The notes under the pieces are model-generated. The model saw only the letters and a list, made by a program, of their open reading frames with translations. It ran no database searches and had not been told where the DNA came from. Both the position numbers and the translations under genes were made by a program. A stretch of DNA of 33,019 nt from Verrucomicrobiales bacterium (lineage in GTDB: Bacteria > Verrucomicrobiota > Verrucomicrobiia > Limisphaerales > F1-12-MAGs170), in assembly GCA_005777315.1 (NCBI GenBank), contig SXMN01000090.1:1-33019 (forward strand), written 5' to 3'. Of the stretch, positions 27,365-33,019 are shown piece after piece. The first letter of the stretch is position 1; each line of letters opens with the position of its first letter.

Positions 27365-27825
27365 TTCTTGCCTCCATTGTTGACTGAGCGTTTTGACCCG
27401 CTCTCACCCTGCGGGTGCTCGGCGGTTACGGTCAAGGCCAGGCCACCACGCGCGACAAAACGGCCCTCAACACGCATGCGCCGTGGGTGACAGGCGGCAA
27501 CGAGATCGTCAAGGATTCGGTTGATCACCGCCTCATTGAAGGAATATACATTGCGGTAGGATGACAGATAGAGCTTGAGCGACTTCGTCTCCACGCAACG
27601 GTCGTCCGGGACGTATTCAACAACGATTTCTGCGAAATCTGGTTGGCCAGTTACGGGGCACAGCGATGTGAAGTCCGGGCAATCAATCCGGATCGAGTAG
27701 TCACGCGGCCTGTTAGGGTTCGGGAAGGCCTCAAGCGTGGCCTGCTTCGGCGATTTTGGAAATGCCGCTTGAGGATTACCCAGCAGCGTCAGGGCAGCGT
27801 ATTTTGGGTTTCGGGCACGTTTCAT
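27361..27825 (-). CDS. queF: NADPH-dependent preQ0 reductase QueF
   Basis: The protein is 154 aa, first gene of the long minus-strand operon. It reduces the nitrile of preQ0 to the aminomethyl group of preQ1. Catalytic Cys56 lies in FTSLCPVTGQPDF with Asp63 as proton donor, and the NADPH-binding QueF motif is ETKSLKLY (79-86). It is the short single-domain form. The C-terminal 15 residues are Ser/Gly/Lys-rich and probably disordered. preQ1 is normally the tRNA queuosine precursor and is not needed for ADG in DNA, so its place in this operon is noteworthy. Either the operon also serves tRNA, or the DNA base is derived from preQ1. Confidence 0.94.
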   Translation of the reverse strand: MKRARNPKYAALTLLGNPQAAFPKSPKQATLEAFPNPNRPRDYSIRIDCPDFTSLCPVTGQPDFAEIVVEYVPDDRCVETKSLKLYLSSYRNVYSFNEAVINRILDDLVAACHPRRMRVEGRFVARGGLALTVTAEHPQGESGSKRSVNNGGKK

Positions 27826-27942
27826 TCTTCGCAGCTTGTCACTTGTTGACTTTCATTAAACGAAAAAACTGTGCGGCTTTCATTGCCAGAATTGACCCGA
27901 AGAGTAGTCGGACCTTTGGGGTGCTGCCCGAAGCGCTAGAGG
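27826..27942 (-). promoter_or_regulatory. Upstream region of the queF-to-dpdD operon with a near-palindrome
   Basis: The 117-bp gap ahead of queF must hold the promoter of the 22-kb operon. It contains a near-palindrome TTTCATTAAACGAAA (27851-27865, 12 of 14 paired positions) and three copies of TTTCATT (27820, 27851, 27878) spaced 31 and 27 bp. These could bind a regulator. I could not pick a convincing -35/-10 pair, and I see no preQ1 riboswitch pattern. Confidence 0.35.
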
Positions 27943-28323
27943 CTATGAAATGTTAGCTGGCCTTCCCTGCATTGACCCGTTCTGAAGCGCCTCAACAATC
28001 CCGATCATCCCCCGCGTATCCAGCCCGCAATAGTCGTCGAGTTCGGTGAAGACGCGGCCTCGCTCCTCATCAGCCATCTCGCCAAATACAGCCGCCAAAT
28101 ACAACCTGCTCGCCGTTCCCCCGTCCTGAATGGCCAGTTGCTCGTAACCACTGCCCGTGATCACCGGCAGGACGGCCTTGATGCTCGCGCTACCCCGTTG
28201 TTGAGGATCGTAGAAGTCGAACGCGCGGAAGAAAGGGAATCCCACGGTCGCATTCCCTCCTTCGCCTGTTCCTGGCACAAAGTCCATCGTGCCCATTGAG
28301 GACGAACATGGCCTGATGGACAA
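27943..28323 (-). pseudogene. C-terminal remnant of a DUF2779-family protein
   Basis: The minus-strand frame from about 28243 to 27943 encodes roughly 100 residues resembling the C-terminal end of DUF2779 proteins (FDFYDPQQRGSASIKAVLP, then QDGGTASRLY and YCGLDTRGM). In full-length members this tail follows a long nuclease-like region, which is missing here. The first 25 residues of the open frame (28323 to about 28243) look like an antisense shadow of the neighbouring PcfJ-like remnant. The gene has therefore lost its 5' portion and promoter. The family assignment is from memory of the conserved tail. Confidence 0.6.
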
Positions 28324-28609
28324 ATCGAAAGTGATGCAGCACTGCGCTGAGGATTACTCGGGGCTGGCGCGCGATGGACGCTGCTACCTCTACCGCGTAA
28401 TGGCACCACAACGCGCAACGCTGCGCTTGGAGCGGACCAATGGCGGGCGATGGTTTGTTTCCGAGTTGAAGCTGAAGGCCAACCGTGAGCCATCGCCCGA
28501 TACGTGGCGCGCTGTCCAGCATTGGCTCTACCTGCAGACGCCCATCGAGGGCGAAGGAGAGCGCGAGGAGAGCGAACGAACAGCCGAGAATCATGATGAA
28601 TGCCGCTGA
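28289..28609 (+). pseudogene. 5'-truncated PcfJ-like protein remnant
   Basis: The frame encodes about 106 residues from GTG 28289 or ATG 28316, with similarity apparently extending upstream to about 28253 (PGTKSIVPIEDEHGL). The MQHCAEDYSGLARDGRCYLYRV stretch and LKLKANREPS fit the C-terminal core of PcfJ-like proteins (HC, then Y and GRCxxYR). Full-length members are several hundred residues, so the N-terminal part is missing. It meets the DUF2779 remnant head to head at about 28.25 kb. It may still be expressed as a short protein and overlaps the start of the next gene by 17 nt. Confidence 0.5.
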
Positions 28610-29264
28610 CAAACTGTTGATTATGCTGTTGCAAGGTGGCCACGCCGAGATCAGTTGGACACTGCACATCGGCCCGTCTGAAGCGGCATTCGAATCGCAC
28701 ACGCCCGCTGAGGGAACCTTGTTCAAGGTGCGCTTGGCCAGGAAACTTCAGCCCAGCACGGACACAGCGGCTTCAATCTTCGGTTTCTGGGCAACTCGAC
28801 TTGAGCCTGGAGCGTTTCCGGTTGCCGCCGAGGATCAGTTGAACTCGGAGCGGCTGTTCGCATCGGTGGAGAGATCACAGAAGGAGCGATTGCAGGAGGA
28901 AGTGACATCCCAAAATTTGTTTACCCCATCCCTGCTGCCCAACGACCTTTCCTCAGTGATGGCGTTCATTGCTGCTGCATCAAGGGCCGATGTGCGCGCG
29001 AGCGCGCCGGCGGAGGGGATGGACGAGCGCGGCCGGTTTATCGAGCGGTGCCTCCATGTGGAAATCAATGGCGAGTCGAGTTGGGGTGCTTCAATCCTGC
29101 TCAGCGAGAGGCGCTACCTTGGAGGCACCGCCTTGCCTGCCGCGCAAACCTCGGTGGCGGTTCGGGACAGCACAGGCACGGTCGTTTGCAGGTTTGGCCA
29201 CAGTGCCGAGACCGAGAGTTGCTACCTGGCTGCCCGCCAGAAGATTATGCAAGGACATCCATGA
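28593..29264 (+). CDS. Hypothetical protein upstream of the metallophosphoesterases
   Basis: The protein is about 223 aa from ATG 28593 (a second ATG follows at 28596). An in-frame ATG at 28485 lies inside the PcfJ-like frame and yields an Arg-rich, unlikely N-terminus. I do not recognise the family. The sequence is mixed alpha/beta, without signal peptide or membrane segment. It overlaps the following phosphoesterase by ATGA at 29261, so the two are probably co-translated and functionally linked. Confidence 0.7.
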   Translation: MMNAADKLLIMLLQGGHAEISWTLHIGPSEAAFESHTPAEGTLFKVRLARKLQPSTDTAASIFGFWATRLEPGAFPVAAEDQLNSERLFASVERSQKERLQEEVTSQNLFTPSLLPNDLSSVMAFIAAASRADVRASAPAEGMDERGRFIERCLHVEINGESSWGASILLSERRYLGGTALPAAQTSVAVRDSTGTVVCRFGHSAETESCYLAARQKIMQGHP

Positions 29265-30157
29265 AACAGACGCGCGTCTTGCTCACTTCCGACATTCACC
29301 AGCACATTGCGAAGTGGGAACAACTCGCCTCGATTGTTGAGGAAGAAAAGCCGAACTATGTCTTGATCGCCGGCGACCTGTTGCCCAAGACCGGTGGTTT
29401 CAAGGGCCAGCGCGATTTCTTTCCTCGACTCCGCCGCAACCTGGAGAAAATGCGCGGTGCGGCTGCCCATGTGTTGCTGATGATGGGCAACGACGACTTC
29501 CTCCCCTTGGAGTCCCTGCTTGACGAACTGGCCAAGGAGGATCTTTGCGTCAACCTGAATGGCAAAGTCCTTCGCGAACAAGGTCTGATTTTCTGTGGGG
29601 TTGCTCAGGTGAGGGATTATCCCTTCGCCTACAAGGACTGGTGCGTTGCCGACGAGGAGCACGTTGAGTGCCCCATTCAGTATCGCGGGAAGGGACTGAC
29701 AGTCTCAGCGGACGGACATTGGCTCGAGATCGACGATTTGCGGGAGCATCTGCTGCGCAAGCCCAGTCTGGGCCAGCGCATCGAAGCACTGACGAACCAA
29801 CTGACGCCATCCGAGCTGGCCCGAAGCATCTGGCTGATCCACCAGCCTCCGACGGAGTTGGGAATGGATATTGTCGGGGACGGACAGCAAGTCGGTTCAC
29901 CCACCTTGCTCAATTGGATTCGCACGGGACAACCTTTGCTTGGGGTGTCTGGTCACATACACGAGTCGCCCTATCAGCCAGGAGGGCGTTGGATAAGCGT
30001 CGTGGGTGACACCGTGTGGGTGCAGGCCGGCCAGATGGACACGCGGCTCCATTACGTGACCTTGGAGATCACCAAGAATCGCAACATTCGGAATATCCGC
30101 CATTCGATCATCGGCCCCACAGCGATCGAGTTCGAACGGTTTATCCCGTCAAAGTAG
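29261..30157 (+). CDS. Calcineurin-like metallophosphoesterase
   Basis: The protein is 298 aa, ATG overlapping the preceding stop (ATGA). All five metallophosphoesterase blocks are present: SDIH (10-13), AGDLLP (37-42), GNDDF (76-80), LIHQPP (192-197) and GHIHESP (231-237). The third block reads GND rather than the common GNH, a variant seen in several subgroups. Such enzymes hydrolyse phosphomono- or diesters with two metal ions. The substrate cannot be told. No export signal is visible. It lies 25 bp ahead of a second, truncated family member. Confidence 0.85.
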   Translation: MKQTRVLLTSDIHQHIAKWEQLASIVEEEKPNYVLIAGDLLPKTGGFKGQRDFFPRLRRNLEKMRGAAAHVLLMMGNDDFLPLESLLDELAKEDLCVNLNGKVLREQGLIFCGVAQVRDYPFAYKDWCVADEEHVECPIQYRGKGLTVSADGHWLEIDDLREHLLRKPSLGQRIEALTNQLTPSELARSIWLIHQPPTELGMDIVGDGQQVGSPTLLNWIRTGQPLLGVSGHIHESPYQPGGRWISVVGDTVWVQAGQMDTRLHYVTLEITKNRNIRNIRHSIIGPTAIEFERFIPSK

Positions 30158-30182
30158 CGCAGCCAACACAGCCCCTAACCTC

Positions 30183-30836
30183 ATGCTCCGCATTCTCTCC
30201 ATCGAACAGACCCCGTTTCATTCCTTGCCGTTCCTCAACGTGAGCAGCAGCGGAAAGCCAGTCAGAGAGTTGTTGCCGTTCCTGCGTGGTCAGGTTGAAG
30301 GGCTCCCAAAGGGCCTGGATGCGCTACTTATCACGGCGGATTTGCAGGGACGCATCCGGTCTGTTGGCAGCAGTGCGGACACTCGCCCGCTCGGCGAGAG
30401 CGTGGCCGAATGCGCTGATGAGCTCGCCGCCCAAGGATTGATACCACCGACGGAGCGAGTTGGCGTGGTGCTGGCGGGAGATTTCTATTGCCGCGAAGGA
30501 CTCGACAAGCGTGGCGGATCTGGCGATGTCCGGTCAGTTTGGACGGCGTTTGCACAGCACTTTCGGTGGGTTGCTGGAGTCGCTGGAAATCACGATCTGC
30601 TCGGTGATCACTGGTTGAAAGCGGACTTGGTTGAATTCAAACAGCAGCCGGGAATCCACCTCTTGGACGGGGACTTGAGTGAAGCCGACGGGTTGATGAT
30701 AGCCGGATTGTCCGGTGTCATTGGGAACCCAGAGCGGCCGCTCCGTCGAAACGAGCAGGATTTTAATGCCATCACGCGGGCGCTTGCCGATTTGGAACCC
30801 GACATTCTGGTGATGCACGATGGGCCGGATGGGTTG
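30183..30836 (+). pseudogene. Second metallophosphoesterase, 3'-truncated at the lgt junction
   Basis: From ATG 30183 about 215 residues resemble a calcineurin-like phosphoesterase: TADLQGR, AGDFYC, GNHDLLGD and MHDGPDG. The final GHxH block expected next is absent because the sequence changes to lgt at about 30.82-30.84 kb. The frame stays open by chance and runs on through lgt out of frame and then in frame through the pseudouridine synthase gene to 32168; the Arg/Gly-rich middle of that product is a shadow and not protein. The gene is probably non-functional unless the truncated product folds. Confidence 0.7.
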
Positions 30837-31233
30837 CTTCATGACCGGCTGCTGCCACGGGCGTGCATGCGAGCAGCCGTGGGCGGTGCATTTCCCGGCC
30901 GACCACCCGACGCACGGTGCGGGCGTGCATCCCACGCAGCTCTACGAGGCGGGTTTGAATCTCGCGCTCTACGGCGCGTTGGCTTGGCTGTATCGGAGGA
31001 AGCGGTTCGATGGGCAAATCTTCGCCTTTTACCTGATGGCCTACGCACCGGTGCGCGCGCTGGTGGAACACTTCCGGGGCGATTACGCGCCGACGAAGTT
31101 CATCGGACCGCTCTCGCCGGGGCAACTCGTGAGCATCGGCATCTTCGCGGCGGGCGTGGGGTTCTACGTCTGGTTCAAGTCCGGTGGCGGGCAAAGTCCA
31201 AAGTCCGAAGTCCAAAATCCCAAACCTGCATGA
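30820..31233 (+). pseudogene. lgt: 5'-truncated prolipoprotein diacylglyceryl transferase (lgt) remnant
   Basis: The sequence encodes about 137 residues of the C-terminal half of Lgt: GRMGCFMTGCCHGR (start), GVHPTQLYEAGLN, YRRKRFDGQIFAFYLMAYAPVR and a last membrane segment LVSIGIFAAGVGFYVW. Family proteins are about 260-300 aa with seven membrane helices; here the N-terminal helices and the catalytic His-Gly region are missing. A stop codon lies a few codons upstream in this frame. Lgt is normally essential in Gram-negative bacteria, so an intact copy should exist elsewhere. Its stop overlaps the ATG of the next gene (31230), the original operon arrangement. Its 5' half was replaced by the phosphoesterase gene. 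Confidence 0.8.
31193..31220 (+). repeat. Heptad tandem repeat, AAGTCCA-type
   Basis: About four imperfect copies of a 7-bp unit (AAGTCCA/AAGTCCG) occur at the 3' end of the lgt remnant, coding for its low-complexity tail. Such short GC-balanced tandem repeats can expand or contract by slippage. Confidence 0.6.
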
Positions 31234-32168
31234 GCGAACGTTCCGACACCTTCACCATCGAGGTCACGCTGCCCAGCGAGCGGCTCGATCGCTTCCTGCA
31301 CACGCGTTATCCGATGGCGTCGCGCAGCGCGCTCCAGCGGCTCATCGAGGAAGGCGAAATCACCGTCAACGGCGAGAGGGTAAAACCCACGCACGCGCCG
31401 CACGCGGGCGAGGTAGTAGCCGTCCACTGGCCGGACCCGCGACCCGACAAGGCCGAGCCAGAGGACCTGCCCATCACCGTGCTCTACGAGGACGAGTCGC
31501 TGCTCGTCGTGAACAAGTCGCCGGACATCGCCGTGCACCCTGGCAATGGCCACGAGCGGCACACGCTGGTCAACGCGCTGCTCCATCATTGCAAGGGCCC
31601 GTGGAGCGGCATCGGCGGCGTGGCGCGGCCGGGCAGCGTGCACCGGCTGGATTTGGAGACGAGCGGCTGCCTCGTGGTGGCGAAGAGCGACGCAATCCAC
31701 ACCGCGATCTCCGAGCAGTTCGCCAGTCGTGAGGTGGAGAAGATTTACCACGCACTTATCTGCGGCGCGCCGTCGCGTAACCAAGGCGAGATCAAGGTCG
31801 CCATTGCGCGGCACGTGACGCATCGCAAGCGTATGGCTGCGACCGAGGGCGGCGGGCGCTCGGCGTGGACGAGCTACGAGGTGGCGCGCCGGCTCAAGGC
31901 TTCGACACTCGTGCATTGCCGGCTGCACACGGGCCGCACGCACCAGATCCGCGTCCACTTCGAGCACCTCGGCTACCCGCTCGTGGGCGACTCGATCTAC
32001 GGTAAGAAGCAGAACGCGAAGTTCCGCGAGCTGACGGGCTACGAAGCGCCGCGCCAGATGCTGCACGCGGCGAAGCTGGCCTTCACGCATCCCAAGACGG
32101 GCAAGGTGCTCGCGTGTGAAGCACCTTGGCCGGCGGACTTCGCGGCGGCAGTCGAGGCGCTGAGTTGA
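31230..32168 (+). CDS. RluA-family (RluD-like) 23S rRNA pseudouridine synthase
   Basis: The protein is 312 aa, ATG overlapping the lgt stop. It has an N-terminal S4 RNA-binding domain (about 16-62) followed by the pseudouridine synthase fold. The catalytic motif is VHRLDLETSG with Asp141, and TGRTHQIRVHFEHLGYPLVGD is the conserved C-terminal block. Domain order and length fit RluC/RluD. The rRNA position modified cannot be assigned by eye. Codon use looks markedly more GC-rich than in the dpd genes, as expected for resident chromosome. Confidence 0.93.
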   Translation: MSERSDTFTIEVTLPSERLDRFLHTRYPMASRSALQRLIEEGEITVNGERVKPTHAPHAGEVVAVHWPDPRPDKAEPEDLPITVLYEDESLLVVNKSPDIAVHPGNGHERHTLVNALLHHCKGPWSGIGGVARPGSVHRLDLETSGCLVVAKSDAIHTAISEQFASREVEKIYHALICGAPSRNQGEIKVAIARHVTHRKRMAATEGGGRSAWTSYEVARRLKASTLVHCRLHTGRTHQIRVHFEHLGYPLVGDSIYGKKQNAKFRELTGYEAPRQMLHAAKLAFTHPKTGKVLACEAPWPADFAAAVEALS

Positions 32169-32171
32169 AGC

Positions 32172-32873
32172 ATGGCAAAGTCTGCCTCACGCAACGGACG
32201 CGAAGGGCGAAACGGTGGCAGCAAGTCCGTGGACCGGCTCGCTCACGAGCGCGAGTTGGTGGCTACGGGCGTGACCTTGCTCGCCGGACTTGACGAGGCG
32301 GGTCGCGGGCCGCTGGCGGGACCAGTGGTCGCGGCAGCGGTGATGTTTCCTGCGGAGTGGCTGGGGAGAAACTTTCCTGCTGAGTTGGCGGAGCTGAATG
32401 ACTCCAAGCAACTCACCGAGGCGCAGCGCGAGCATTACTTTGCCTGGCTCACGTCGCGGGTGGAAGTCCGCTTCGCCATCGCGCAGGCGGACGCGGCGGT
32501 AATCGACCGCATCAACATCCTGGAAGCCACGCACCGTGCGATGAACGACGCGCTGGCACAGCTCACGCCCCCGCCCGCGCACGTCCTCGTGGACGGCTTG
32601 CGCGTGAAGTCGCTGCGCTGGGCGCAGACGCCGCTCGTGAAGGGCGACGAGCGCAGCTACTCCATCGCCGCCGCAAGCGTGCTGGCGAAGGTCACGCGCG
32701 ACCGGCTGATGCGCGAGTTCGACCGGCAGTTTCCCGGCTACGGTTTCGCGGAGCACAAGGGCTACGGCACGCCCGCTCACCTCGCTGCCATCGCGCGGCT
32801 CGGGCCGTGCCCCATCCATCGCCGCAGCTTCGCGCCGTTGAAGGCGGAGCAGGAGGAATTCGTTCTAAAATGA
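32172..32873 (+). CDS. rnhB: Ribonuclease HII
   Basis: The protein is 233 aa, ATG 3 nt after the preceding stop. It removes RNA, including single ribonucleotides, from DNA hybrids. The catalytic acidic residues Asp41-Glu42 (GLDEAGRGPLAGP) and Asp141 (VLVDG) are present, and KGDERSYSIAAASVLAKVTRD (158-178) is the family signature. An about 35-residue N-terminal extension is basic and variable. The gene overlaps yraN by ATGA, a common pairing. Confidence 0.95.
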   Translation: MAKSASRNGREGRNGGSKSVDRLAHERELVATGVTLLAGLDEAGRGPLAGPVVAAAVMFPAEWLGRNFPAELAELNDSKQLTEAQREHYFAWLTSRVEVRFAIAQADAAVIDRINILEATHRAMNDALAQLTPPPAHVLVDGLRVKSLRWAQTPLVKGDERSYSIAAASVLAKVTRDRLMREFDRQFPGYGFAEHKGYGTPAHLAAIARLGPCPIHRRSFAPLKAEQEEFVLK

Positions 32874-33019
32874 AGCCCGTGAAGAAACTTTGGCAGAAAC
32901 TTAAAGCTATCGCAGCAACCGACGAACCCGAGCATTTACGGCGCGGTCGGTTGGGGGAGCGCGCGGCCAAGGCGTTTCTGCAAAAGCAGGGGATGAAGTT
33001 TTTGGCGGCCAATTTTCGC
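32870..33019 (+). CDS. YraN/UPF0102 family protein, 3'-truncated by the window edge
   Basis: Only the first 50 codons are in the window, starting at the ATG that overlaps the rnhB stop. The segment GRLGERAAKAFLQKQG followed by FLAANFR matches the N-terminal GxxGExxAxxyLxxxGyxIlxxNxR pattern of the UPF0102 endonuclease-like family. It usually lies next to rnhB, which supports the call. Confidence 0.85.
   Translation, partial: MKPVKKLWQKLKAIAATDEPEHLRRGRLGERAAKAFLQKQGMKFLAANFR

Noticed and set aside
27826-27942. preQ1 riboswitch ahead of queF
   Set aside because: I looked on the minus strand for the short preQ1-I hairpin with an A-rich tail and the larger preQ1-II layout and saw neither; a covariance search would settle it.
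31164-32090. A 308-codon minus-strand open frame opposite the pseudouridine synthase
   Set aside because: Arg/Ala/Val-rich antisense frame typical of GC-rich coding DNA.
30183-32168. A single 661-residue open frame joining phosphoesterase and pseudouridine synthase
   Set aside because: The middle part (about 30840-31229) is an out-of-frame reading of lgt, and the pseudouridine synthase has its own ATG overlapping the lgt stop.
1-33019. tRNA genes, CRISPR arrays, transposases or integrases as island markers
   Set aside because: No cloverleaf, regularly spaced repeat array, or recombinase motif was found by eye on either strand.

Overview
This is bacterial DNA of moderately high GC content, almost fully coding. 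The right end carries housekeeping genes in the order lgt remnant, rluA-family pseudouridine synthase, rnhB, yraN. That order, together with Lgt, suggests a Gram-negative-type bacterium. Verrucomicrobiota is my guess from general impression, and nothing in the sequence proves it.

The bulk of the window (about 1.1-27.8 kb) is one large defence or epigenetic island: a Dpd-type 7-deazaguanine DNA modification system with its own complete precursor pathway. It consists of two convergent transcription units that meet with only 7 bp between stop codons at 5674/5682. The short plus-strand unit (1094-5674) encodes a YaaA/DUF6884-like protein, a DGQHR-motif protein (DpdB-type), the DNA-acting TGT paralogue DpdA, and a second DGQHR-motif protein. 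The long minus-strand unit (27825 down to 5682, about 22 kb) encodes QueF, QueC, QueE, QueD, FolE2, a HhH-GPD-like DNA glycosylase candidate, and then DpdE (SNF2-like helicase), DpdF (RecQ-like helicase), DpdG, DpdH (P-loop ATPase), DpdI, a DpdJ helicase carrying a C-terminal phospholipase-D-like DpdK domain, and a DpdD-like helical protein. Most junctions are ATGA overlaps, so translation is probably coupled.

Working model: FolE2, QueD, QueE and QueC convert GTP to preQ0. DpdA, with one or both DGQHR partners, exchanges guanine in DNA for preQ0. A further enzyme may convert it to the amide (ADG), as in the described Salmonella Montevideo system. DpdD-K are the likely restriction arm acting on unmodified DNA. 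QueF would divert preQ0 to preQ1 for tRNA queuosine or for an unusual DNA base. The departures from the classical layout are the duplicated DpdB, the DpdJ-K fusion, the glycosylase-like protein with four clustered cysteines, and the YaaA-like first gene.

The flanks look rearranged. At the left is the 3' part of a Ycf46-like AAA+ ATPase. At the right, about 28.25 kb, two divergent gene remnants (DUF2779-like and PcfJ-like) have both lost their 5' ends at the same point. These are followed by an unknown gene and two metallophosphoesterase genes, the second cut off where it runs into a 5'-truncated lgt at about 30.82 kb. From there on the genes look like core chromosome. I saw no tRNA, rRNA, CRISPR array or transposase.
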